Source of the DNA: an uncultured Holdemanella sp.
Lineage (GTDB): Bacteria > Bacillota_I > Bacilli_A > Erysipelotrichales > Erysipelotrichaceae
Assembly (NCBI GenBank): GCA_900754615.1
Contig: CAAEDN010000031.1
Location: 1-28,571 of the forward strand
Length of the DNA: 28,571 nucleotides
Reading direction: 5' to 3'
The notes beneath the pieces are model-generated. The model saw only the letters and a list, made by a program, of their open reading frames with translations. It was not told the origin of the DNA and searched no databases. How positions within the stretch are numbered: the stretch's first letter is position 1; each line of letters begins with the position of its first letter. The position numbers were made by a program, and so were the translations under genes. This document shows positions 21,994-28,571 of the stretch, one piece after another.

Positions 21994-23130
21994 ATGAAAA
22001 TTTCAGTAGAACAATTAAAACAATTAAATAAAGAAGAATATATCTTAATTGATATTCGTGATGCCGAAGAAGCCTTTAAAAATCCAATCGAGAACAGTAT
22101 TGTATTAAGTGGAGAAAGGGCATTGGAAACAGAATTTGATTCAACTAAGAAGATCATTGTCGTTTGCGCTCAAGGCTATGTCAGTGATATTGTTGCACAA
22201 AGATTGCAGGAAAAATATGAAGCGTATAGTGTAGATGGTGGGTATGTTTCGATCGTTATGGATAAGATGAACACAAATGTGTCGGATGATTTTTGTGCAC
22301 AAGTCGAAAGAAGTATTATTAAAACGTATCGAAGAAAGATTTGGTCAAAATTTACGAAGGCTATCCGTGATTATGAGCTTGTCAAAGAAGGCGACTGTAT
22401 TGCGGTATGTATTTCGGGTGGAAAAGATTCGATGTTGATGGCAAAATGTTTTCAAGAACTGCATAAACATTCACCGGTTCATTTTGATGTGAAATATATT
22501 GTGATGGATCCAGGCTATTCAAAAGAAAATCGTGATGTGATTGAAAGAAATGCCCAAAGGCTAAATATTCCAATTGAAATCTTTGAGAGCGATATTTTTG
22601 ACAATGTTTTTAATATTGAAAAGAATCCATGTTATATATGTGCAAGAATGCGAAGAGGTCATTTGTATAATTATGCCAAGAATTTAGGGTGTAATAAAAT
22701 AGCTTTGGGACACCATTATGATGATGTGATTGAAACCATTTTAATGTCGATGCTTTATGGGGGACAAATTCAAACGATGATGCCCAAGCTACATTCAAAT
22801 AACTTTAAGGGTATGGAAGTCATTCGACCACTATATTTGATTCATGAAGATGATATTAAGGCTTGGGCAAAACACAACAATCTGTATTTCATTCAGTGTG
22901 CATGCAAATTCACTCAGGCTTGTGCCAATGAAACATGTTTAACACAGTCCAAGTCAAAGCGTTTAGAAATGAAAAACTTAATCAAGGAATTGAAGAAAGT
23001 CAATCCGTTTGTAGAGCAGAATATTTTTAAAAGTGTAGAAAATGTAAGTCTTAAAACCGTGATTGCCTATAAGGATGATCATGCAAGACATCATTTTTTA
23101 GATATGTATGACGAAGAGGGGAATGAATAG
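21994..23130 (+). CDS. Rhodanese-TtcA-like fusion (tRNA 2-thiolation ATPase family)
   Basis: A 378-residue protein. Residues 1-95 form a rhodanese domain (YILIDIRDAEEA; active-site Cys58 in VVCAQGYVSD). The rest is a PP-loop ATP pyrophosphatase with SGGKDS (141-146), the Cys213/Cys216 pair in NPCYICARMRRG and GHHYDDVIET (239-248), as in TtcA-type enzymes that thiolate tRNA cytidine 32 with a 4Fe-4S cluster. Cysteines at 302, 304, 310 and 315 may supply a further metal or cluster ligand. A rhodanese in cis would hand over persulfide sulfur. TtcA itself is usually a stand-alone domain. The exact tRNA position modified is not proven by sequence. Probably leaderless (no SD). Confidence 0.85.
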   Translation: MKISVEQLKQLNKEEYILIDIRDAEEAFKNPIENSIVLSGERALETEFDSTKKIIVVCAQGYVSDIVAQRLQEKYEAYSVDGGYVSIVMDKMNTNVSDDFCAQVERSIIKTYRRKIWSKFTKAIRDYELVKEGDCIAVCISGGKDSMLMAKCFQELHKHSPVHFDVKYIVMDPGYSKENRDVIERNAQRLNIPIEIFESDIFDNVFNIEKNPCYICARMRRGHLYNYAKNLGCNKIALGHHYDDVIETILMSMLYGGQIQTMMPKLHSNNFKGMEVIRPLYLIHEDDIKAWAKHNNLYFIQCACKFTQACANETCLTQSKSKRLEMKNLIKELKKVNPFVEQNIFKSVENVSLKTVIAYKDDHARHHFLDMYDEEGNE

Positions 23131-23151
23131 TTTTCCTATTTTTCATTATAT

Positions 23152-23202
23152 TTACAAAAATGTAATAATTTACATTGACTATTTTTCACTACGTTCTATA
23201 AT
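23152..23202 (+). promoter_or_regulatory. Promoter of the S10 peptidase gene with palindromic site
   Basis: -35 TTGACT (23175-23180) and -10 TATAAT (23197-23202) have a 16-bp spacer. Directly upstream lie overlapping inverted repeats TTACA-N4-TGTAA (23152-23165) and ATGTAA-N4-TTACAT (23160-23175), the latter touching the -35. GGAGG lies 9 nt before the ATG. Confidence 0.8.
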
Positions 23203-23227
23203 GGAATTATTGTGGAGGAAATGAATT

Positions 23228-24682
23228 ATGTACAAAACAGAAAGCTTTAAACCAGATACTTTTAAACCCGCTCGTTTTGAGTCAGATGGAAAAATTACAT
23301 TGTCAGGAAAAGAGATTCCATATCATACAATTTGTGAAGATAATGTCATCTATGGACCAGATGGAAATCCAGTCGCATCGATTTTTACGTATGCCTATTT
23401 TAGAAGTGATGTAGAAGATACGGCTAATCGTCCAATCGTTTTTGCGTATAATGGAGGTCCTGGATCAAGTTGTATGTATGTTCATGCAGGTTTTCTAGGA
23501 ACGCGTCGTATGCAGTATGATGAGGTGGATCGTGAAAGTGCTTTTGGACCTTATAAAGTCATTGATAATCCAGACTGCTTGATTGATATTGCAGATATCG
23601 TATTGATTGATCCTGTTGGAACTGGATATGGTGTATTGATTGATGAAAGTAAAAAGAAAGATTTCTTTGGCATTGAACAAGATGCAGAAGCCCTATTGAC
23701 AGTTCTTGAAGCTTGGGTTCGTCGTTATAATCGTGGTTTGTCACCAAAATATTTATGTGGCGAAAGTTACGGATGTACTCGTAGTGCAGTCGCTGCTGGA
23801 ATTGCTGCCACAATGGGAAGAGAAAGAGGCTATGGTATTGCCTTTGATGGTATTGTGTTTATTGGAAATACGGTTACTGTAGGTAAATACTTTGGTGAAG
23901 GCTTACCAGTTGAAACAAGTGTATTGGGATTTCCTACATATGCAGGGGTAAACTGGTATCACAATCATCCAACCGATCAAAGTGTAGAAGACTTTGTGAA
24001 AGAAGCCAAAGCTTTCGCAGATCATGATTATGTACTTGCACTTTATAAAGGAGAAGCCATTTCGGAAGAAGAAAAAGAACATATCTTAGAAAAGGTAAGC
24101 TATTATACAGGTGTTTCTAGAGAATACTTGATTCGTCATGGCTTGAAAATTGATGATGATGACTATCGTCAAGAAGTATTAAAGACAAAAGGAAAAGCTG
24201 TATCTCGTTATGATGGTCGTGTGACTCGTCCATTATTAGAGCCTGAACAAGATGAAATCAAAAAGGCATTGTGGGATGATGCGACAGCCGATCGTTATGA
24301 TACATTCTTCTATGCTGCCTTTACAGGAGATCTACTTCCAAAATTAAATGTAAAATTAGACCGTAACTTTATTCCAGGAACTGATTATTATATGCATTGG
24401 GATAAAGAAGAAAAGAAAGGTACAACCGCAGAAGAATTGCGTTATGCAATGACGCGAAGACCAGGAATGCGAGCATTCTTTGCGAATGGATGGTTTGATC
24501 TATGTACTGAATTTGGATATGCATGGCACACAATGGATCATGCAGGACTTCCAAAAGACCGTGTATTCTGGAAAGGATACCAAAGTGGACATATGATTTA
24601 TCTTGGTGAAGATAATGTTCATGAATTATGTTCAGATATTCGTGATTTTATTCTAGGAAAGAATCCTAAATCTCAATTTTAA
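23228..24682 (+). CDS. S10-family serine carboxypeptidase-like protein, cytoplasmic
   Basis: A 484-residue alpha/beta hydrolase of peptidase family S10. NGGPGSS (75-81) forms the oxyanion/substrate loop, the nucleophile Ser180 is in GESYG, and Asp424 (NGWFDLCT) and His455 (GYQSGHMIY) complete the triad. S10 enzymes release C-terminal residues from peptides, typically at acid pH in vacuoles or outside the cell, but this protein has no signal peptide or membrane segment, so it should be cytoplasmic. Bacterial members of this form are poorly characterised. The ATG at 23228 is preferred to one at 23221 that is too close to GGAGG. It has its own strong promoter and terminator. Confidence 0.92.
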   Translation: MYKTESFKPDTFKPARFESDGKITLSGKEIPYHTICEDNVIYGPDGNPVASIFTYAYFRSDVEDTANRPIVFAYNGGPGSSCMYVHAGFLGTRRMQYDEVDRESAFGPYKVIDNPDCLIDIADIVLIDPVGTGYGVLIDESKKKDFFGIEQDAEALLTVLEAWVRRYNRGLSPKYLCGESYGCTRSAVAAGIAATMGRERGYGIAFDGIVFIGNTVTVGKYFGEGLPVETSVLGFPTYAGVNWYHNHPTDQSVEDFVKEAKAFADHDYVLALYKGEAISEEEKEHILEKVSYYTGVSREYLIRHGLKIDDDDYRQEVLKTKGKAVSRYDGRVTRPLLEPEQDEIKKALWDDATADRYDTFFYAAFTGDLLPKLNVKLDRNFIPGTDYYMHWDKEEKKGTTAEELRYAMTRRPGMRAFFANGWFDLCTEFGYAWHTMDHAGLPKDRVFWKGYQSGHMIYLGEDNVHELCSDIRDFILGKNPKSQF

Positions 24683-24687
24683 TAAAT

Positions 24688-24712
24688 GGCTCACTTCGGT
24701 GAGTCTTTTTTT
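24688..24712 (+). terminator. Terminator of the S10 peptidase gene
   Basis: GGCTCAC (24688-24694), TTCG tetraloop, GTGAGTC (24699-24705) with one G-T wobble, then seven T. Confidence 0.92.
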
Positions 24713-24735
24713 GCAATGGTAAATAAAGGAAAAAA

Positions 24736-24800
24736 TAGTAGAAAATAGTGGAGAAATAGTGTACTTTTAATGGAAAAAATTAGTGTACTCTTGATATAAT
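24736..24800 (+). promoter_or_regulatory. fic promoter with repeated AATAGT / TAGTGTACT sites
   Basis: TATAAT at 24795-24800 with TGGAAA (24771-24776) 18 bp upstream. TAGTGTACT occurs at 24757-24765 and 24781-24789. AAATAGT also occurs just upstream of the first, at 10-11 bp steps (TAGT at 24736, 24746, 24757). The two long copies flank the -35, which suits an autoregulatory operator. Confidence 0.7.
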
Positions 24801-24825
24801 AGATGCATTAGGAGGACGCATTTTT

Positions 24826-25926
24826 ATGATTAAATCTGTATTGTCAAATGAGATATTAAATTATATTACAAAGATAGATTTGAATAGGTATAAAGTATCA
24901 GAGGTTTCATTACCTATTACTGTAGTGAGTAAGTTACGAAAAAATTCAAAGAAGAAAAGTTCCTATGCTTCTACTAAAATTGAGGGGAATCCTTTATCAG
25001 AAAAGCAGGTAGACGAAGTTATAGATAATGATGAACAAAAACACTATCTTAAACCAGAGCAAGAGGTTCGTAATTATTTTTTGGCACTGAATTATCTAGA
25101 AGAGCAGGCCGCAAAGAAGGAGAAGTTTTCCAAAAAATTGATATTGGATGTACAGAAGTTTGTTGAAAAGGGAGCCTCAAAAGAAAAAATAGGACTTCGA
25201 GGACCAATGCCTCCCGGAGTATTATTTGCGGTATATGATTCACAAACAGGGAGTCCTGATTATATTCCTCCAGAATACATGGAAATACCGAGTTTGCTGG
25301 ATGAATTAGTAGAATATGTGAATACGACAGATGATCATCCGCTCATAATCGCAGCTATAGTTCATTATCAACTCGTAACTATTCATCCGTTTGAAGATGG
25401 AAATGGACGAACAGCAAGATTGCTTTCAGGATATATTTTAGATATCAATGGATATGGTTTTAACGGAATTGGTTCATTAGAAGAGTATTTTGCATATGAC
25501 ATTGATGAATATTATGAATCGATCCAAATGGGATTGCCTGCACTGTATTATTCAGGACGAGATAATCCCCCACATCCAGAAATTTGGTTCAATTATTTTC
25601 TTCGCATGGTACTGCTGTATTCAAATAAGGTTTGCGAATTGTCAAAAAGTTCAAACGGAGAAGAATTGGAAGAAAGCATTTCGTATCTAAAAGGTAAAGA
25701 GAAAGAATTACTCTTGTTACTTATGCAAAATTATAAAAGAGAGTTCACTCCAATCGAAGTTAGCAAAGAACTTAAGGTTACAAATAAGACAGTAATTAAA
25801 CGACTTGCAACACTTGTGAAAAATGGATTTGTCATTCCAAATATGGTGAAGGAGCGTATCCGTTCTTATGAACTTTCCGACTTCACAAAACAGAATGAAA
25901 AGGAGATAAGGAAGCTTTTGAAGTGA
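24826..25926 (+). CDS. Fic-domain protein (class II, N-terminal inhibitory motif, C-terminal winged helix)
   Basis: A 366-residue protein expected to transfer AMP, or another nucleotide part, from a nucleotide to a hydroxyl on a target protein. The Fic motif HPFEDGNGR is at 187-195 with catalytic His187. The inhibitory motif S/T-x3-E-G/N is present as Ser49-x3-Glu53-Gly54 (STKIEGN), so ATP binding is autoinhibited by Glu53. A winged helix near 305-340 (FTPIEVSKELKVTNKTVIKR) suggests DNA binding. AGGAGGA precedes the ATG. It is an isolated gene with its own repeat-bearing promoter, and no antitoxin gene is adjacent. The target is unknown. Confidence 0.92.
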   Translation: MIKSVLSNEILNYITKIDLNRYKVSEVSLPITVVSKLRKNSKKKSSYASTKIEGNPLSEKQVDEVIDNDEQKHYLKPEQEVRNYFLALNYLEEQAAKKEKFSKKLILDVQKFVEKGASKEKIGLRGPMPPGVLFAVYDSQTGSPDYIPPEYMEIPSLLDELVEYVNTTDDHPLIIAAIVHYQLVTIHPFEDGNGRTARLLSGYILDINGYGFNGIGSLEEYFAYDIDEYYESIQMGLPALYYSGRDNPPHPEIWFNYFLRMVLLYSNKVCELSKSSNGEELEESISYLKGKEKELLLLLMQNYKREFTPIEVSKELKVTNKTVIKRLATLVKNGFVIPNMVKERIRSYELSDFTKQNEKEIRKLLK

Positions 25927-25957
25927 GCAATATCCAATTAGAGATAGTATCTTTATT

Positions 25958-26056
25958 AACATTTCTCATTTTCGTTAAAATATACAGATAAACATTTGCG
26001 AATTTCGTTAAAAATGTGTGTTGAACATTTTTAAAATTCGTGAGTAATTGTGATAA
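25958..26056. repeat. Three direct repeats with exact 33-bp period downstream of fic
   Basis: AACATTT-N6-TTCGTTAAAA occurs at 25958-25980 and 25991-26013, and a degenerate copy (AACATTT-N6-TTCGTGAGTA) at 26024-26046, each 33 bp apart. Apart from the following terminator, the 150-bp gap between fic and the aminotransferase gene holds nothing else. Confidence 0.8.
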
Positions 26057-26061
26057 AAGAC

Positions 26062-26091
26062 AAAACCGTTGGATTACTACCCAACGGTTTT
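26062..26091. terminator. Bidirectional terminator between fic and the aminotransferase gene
   Basis: AAAACCGTTGG (26062-26072) and CCAACGGTTTT (26081-26091) with an 8-nt loop; T-rich on both sides. It covers the end of the aminotransferase gene. Confidence 0.88.
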
Positions 26092-27255
26092 CTTATAAGG
26101 CATTTTTGCACGCATATCTTTTAATCGCGCTAATGCCGCAAGTAAAGTTTCATCTTTTTTCGCAAAGTGGAAACGAATATAGCGATTTTCCTTCTCTTTA
26201 AAGAAACTAGATCCAGGAACGGCAGCTACACCGACGTTTTTAATGAGATCCACACAGAAATCTAAATCAGAATCATAGCCAAACTCACTAATATCGACCA
26301 TGACATAGTAAGCTCCTTGCGGTTCGGTATGCGGAATATTCAATTCTTTTAAGCCATTGATGAATAAATCTTTCTTGTGTGTATATAGCTTTTGTAGTTC
26401 ATCATAATAATCCTCACTAAATTCAAGCCCTACTACAGCGGCTTCTTGAAGTGGAGCAGCTGCACCAACCGTTAAAAAGTCATGTACTTTTTTGATTTGT
26501 TCAATGATATTTTCAGGCGCAATACAATAACCTAAGCGCCATCCCGTAATGGAATATGTTTTAGATAGGGAACTACAAGAAATAGTTCTTTCAAACATAC
26601 CAGGTAAAGAGGCAAAATATGTATGTTTGTATGGGGCATATACAATGTGTTCATATACTTCATCCGTAATCACATATGTATCGTATTTTACGGCAAGACT
26701 AGCGATATATTCCAACTCTTCTTTCGAAAAGACTTTTCCACAAGGATTACTTGGATTGCACAAAATCAAAGCTTTCGGATTTTGTTTAAACGCATTCTCC
26801 AATTCTTCTTTATCAAAGTTGAATACAGGTGGATGTAAAGGAATATAAATTGGATCAGCACCACAAAGGATGGTATCTGCTCCATAGTTTTCATAGAATG
26901 GGGAGAAAACAATCACTTTGTCGTTTGGATCACAAACACTCATCATGGCTGCCATCATGGCTTCGGTACTTCCACAAGTGACAACGATGTTTTTGTTTGA
27001 ATCTAAATCTAGATTCATATATTTTGATTGTTTCTTAGCTAAGGCGTCTCTAAAGTTCTGAGCACCCCAAGTAATCGCATATTGGTTATAATCTTCATGA
27101 GCAACTTGTTCTAGTCGATTCAATATTTCTTTTGGTGGATCAAAATCAGGAAATCCCTGCGATAGATTGATCGCATCATATTCATTTGCGATTCGAGTCA
27201 TTCTTCGAATCACAGAATCTGTAAATGTCTTGGTTCTTTTTGATAATTCTTTCAT
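26077..27255 (-). CDS. Class I/II PLP-dependent aminotransferase
   Basis: A 392-residue fold-type I aminotransferase. The Schiff-base Lys232 lies in SSLSKTYSITGWRLGY, ITDEVYEHI carries the PLP-pyridine Asp, NPSNPCGKV is the NPxNPtG motif, and YIRFHFAK holds the substrate carboxylate-binding Arg. The N-terminal INLSQGFPDFDPP resembles the kynurenine/methionine (YbdL-like) aminotransferase branch, so aromatic amino acids, methionine or glutamine are plausible donors, but substrate choice is not readable here. The start at 27255 follows GGAAG by 7 nt. It is divergent from the DUF362 gene, and their promoters overlap. Confidence 0.9.
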   Translation of the reverse strand: MKELSKRTKTFTDSVIRRMTRIANEYDAINLSQGFPDFDPPKEILNRLEQVAHEDYNQYAITWGAQNFRDALAKKQSKYMNLDLDSNKNIVVTCGSTEAMMAAMMSVCDPNDKVIVFSPFYENYGADTILCGADPIYIPLHPPVFNFDKEELENAFKQNPKALILCNPSNPCGKVFSKEELEYIASLAVKYDTYVITDEVYEHIVYAPYKHTYFASLPGMFERTISCSSLSKTYSITGWRLGYCIAPENIIEQIKKVHDFLTVGAAAPLQEAAVVGLEFSEDYYDELQKLYTHKKDLFINGLKELNIPHTEPQGAYYVMVDISEFGYDSDLDFCVDLIKNVGVAAVPGSSFFKEKENRYIRFHFAKKDETLLAALARLKDMRAKMPYKKTVG

Positions 27256-27283
27256 AATCACACTTCCTTTTTTCATTTTTTGC

Positions 27284-27313
27284 ATTGTATCATTTTTTTG
27301 GCGATTGTAAAAT
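27284..27313. promoter_or_regulatory. Overlapping divergent promoters
   Basis: Minus strand: TTTACA (27311-27306), 16 bp, TACAAT (27289-27284) with TGA making an extended -10, for the aminotransferase. Plus strand: TTGTAT (27285-27290), 17 bp, TAAAAT (27308-27313), for the DUF362 gene. The -10 of each overlaps the -35 of the other, so the two should compete for polymerase. Confidence 0.65.
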
Positions 27314-27332
27314 AAAAACGAGGTGATATTCG

Positions 27333-28466
27333 ATGGAAAAATCTAAAGTATATTATACGGATTTTCATACCCGTAAATTAGGTGAGGGGTTACCGACAAA
27401 ACTTCAATTGTTGGTAAAAAAAGCAGGAATTGCCGATTTGGATCTAGACGGAAAGTTTGTCGCAATTAAAATGCATTTTGGAGAATTAGGAAATATTGCG
27501 TATTTACGACCAAATTATGCACGTGCCATTGTGGATGTGGTAAAAGAATTAGGGGGAAAACCATTCTTGACCGATTGTAATACAATGTATCCAGGATCAA
27601 GAAAGAATGCCTTAGAACACTTAGAGTGTGCCTGGCAAAATGGATTTACACCATTAACTGTAGGATGTCCAATTTTGATAGGAGATGGACTAAAAGGAAC
27701 GGATGATATTGAAGTGCCAGTCGTTGGTGGAGAATATTGTCAAACAGCTAAAATAGGGCGTGCAATTATGGATGCCGATGTCTTTATTTCTTTGACACAC
27801 TTTAAAGGCCATGAATCAACTGGATTTGGTGGAACTATTAAAAATATAGGTATGGGATGTGGTTCGCGTGCCGGTAAGAAAGAACAACATTGTTCAGGAA
27901 CTCCACATGTGGATGAAAAGCTATGTCGTGGTTGTAAACAATGTCTTAAAGAATGTGCAAATAATGGATTGGAGTATGATGAAACAACACACAAGATGCA
28001 TATTAATGAAACAAACTGTGTTGGATGTGGACGCTGTTTAGGGGCATGTAACTTTGATGCGATCTCCTTCAATAACTACAATGCGAATGAATTATTGAAT
28101 AAACGTATGGCGGAATATACAAAAGCCGTTGTGGATGGACGTCCTAATTTTCATATCTCTTTGATTGTGGATGTTTCACCAAACTGCGATTGCCACGCCG
28201 AAAATGATTTACCAATTTTACCAAATATTGGAATGTTGGCATCTTTTGATTCACTTGCCCTAGATCAAGCATGCGTAGATTTATGTATGAAGGCAAAACC
28301 AATGCCAGGATCCCAATTAGATAGACATCTACATGATCCAAATTTCTGTGATCATCATGACCATTTCACAAATTCTACGCCTGAATCGGAATGGCAATCT
28401 TGTTTAGAACATGCTCAAAAGATTGGTTTGGGAAATCGAGAATACGAGTTGATTGAAATGAAATAA
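27333..28466 (+). CDS. DUF362 protein with two 4Fe-4S clusters
   Basis: A 377-residue cytoplasmic protein. The N-terminal DUF362 region (~1-180) includes KMHFGELGN, FLTDCNTMYPGSRKN and LTHFKGHESTGFGGTIKNIG. It is followed by a two-cluster ferredoxin domain: Cys198, Cys201, Cys204, Cys208 and Cys229, Cys232, Cys235, Cys239, both CxxCxxCxxxC (the fourth Cys of each usually belongs to the partner cluster). DUF362 proteins are widespread in anaerobes, and their reaction is not established; an electron-transfer or reductive role is inferred from the clusters. GAGGTGAT precedes the ATG. It ends in two tandem hairpins. Confidence 0.9.
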   Translation: MEKSKVYYTDFHTRKLGEGLPTKLQLLVKKAGIADLDLDGKFVAIKMHFGELGNIAYLRPNYARAIVDVVKELGGKPFLTDCNTMYPGSRKNALEHLECAWQNGFTPLTVGCPILIGDGLKGTDDIEVPVVGGEYCQTAKIGRAIMDADVFISLTHFKGHESTGFGGTIKNIGMGCGSRAGKKEQHCSGTPHVDEKLCRGCKQCLKECANNGLEYDETTHKMHINETNCVGCGRCLGACNFDAISFNNYNANELLNKRMAEYTKAVVDGRPNFHISLIVDVSPNCDCHAENDLPILPNIGMLASFDSLALDQACVDLCMKAKPMPGSQLDRHLHDPNFCDHHDHFTNSTPESEWQSCLEHAQKIGLGNREYELIEMK

Positions 28467-28487
28467 ACAGTAGCCTAAGCTACTGTT
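28466..28487 (+). terminator. First hairpin after the DUF362 gene
   Basis: AACAGTAGC (28466-28474), CTAA loop, GCTACTGTT (28479-28487). The following T-tract is poor, so termination may depend on the next hairpin. Confidence 0.5.
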
Positions 28488-28489
28488 TC

Positions 28490-28524
28490 AGACTGTTGAC
28501 AAAGTGACTGTCGACAGTCTTTTT
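28490..28524 (+). terminator. Main terminator after the DUF362 gene
   Basis: AGACTGTTGACA (28490-28501) and TGTCGACAGTCT (28509-28520) form a 12-bp stem with one wobble and a 7-nt loop, followed by TTTT. Confidence 0.85.
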
Positions 28525-28571
28525 AAAATTTGATAGAATATCTGTGGCAGAAACGTACTTCATAAACCCAA

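Noticed and set aside
25958..26056. Possible CRISPR array
   Set aside because: Only three short, partly degenerate units with 10-bp gaps. Spacer-length unique sequence and cas genes are absent.

Overview
The window is AT-rich, uses the standard genetic code (TGA is a stop) and has Bacillota-type signals: purine-rich Shine-Dalgarno (SD) sites, TTGACA/TATAAT-like promoters, and hairpin plus T-tract terminators. The gene content fits a low-GC gut or oral Firmicute, and I would guess Erysipelotrichia. That guess is from general resemblance, not a search. Almost everything is ordinary chromosome carrying short single genes or small operons, with several accessory genes scattered through it.

Layout. 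1-2565: a broken or truncated 3' gene end, a terminator, an orphan exporter-type ABC transporter and a small two-helix membrane protein. 2572-4102 (minus): a RelB/RelE-type toxin-antitoxin pair, then a DUF2975 membrane protein with its XRE regulator, each pair with a clear promoter and palindromic operator candidate. 4183-5246: a gene graveyard with remnants of a LysR regulator, trpA and a LacI regulator. 5296-9798: a YwaF-like membrane protein, a MATE exporter with a NudC-type Nudix hydrolase, elongation factor P and a short-chain dehydrogenase. 9817-11067: an AlbA_2/GHKL-type regulator behind a striking symmetric operator array. 11203-15544: a DeoR regulator transcribed with a PLP-dependent YnbB-like lyase and divergent from an hxlA-hxlB-manA operon (hexulose-phosphate synthase, hexuloisomerase, mannose-6-P isomerase). 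15657-19044 (minus): a TVP38-family membrane protein, an unlisted 17-residue hydrophobic ORF, an OmpR-type regulator and its histidine kinase, tightly packed as one operon. 19251-28466: an AAA_14/DUF4143 ATPase behind 32-33 bp repeats, a second MATE exporter, a rhodanese-TtcA fusion, a cytoplasmic S10-type serine carboxypeptidase, a Fic protein behind another repeat set, a class I aminotransferase and a DUF362 ferredoxin-like protein.

How the parts relate. The clearest metabolic unit is the DeoR-controlled hxlA-hxlB-manA operon, which links hexulose-6-P, fructose-6-P and mannose-6-P around a possible ribulose-5-P/formaldehyde step. No transporter is present and the regulator is not of HxlR type. 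The AlbA_2, AAA_14 and Fic genes are each isolated single genes whose upstream regions carry their own distinct, regularly spaced repeats, which suggests dedicated (probably auto-) regulation. A further 33-bp-period repeat lies downstream of fic with no gene of its own. At least two genes (the DeoR regulator and ttcA-like) have a -10 box exactly 6 nt before the ATG and no SD, so leaderless transcripts are likely.
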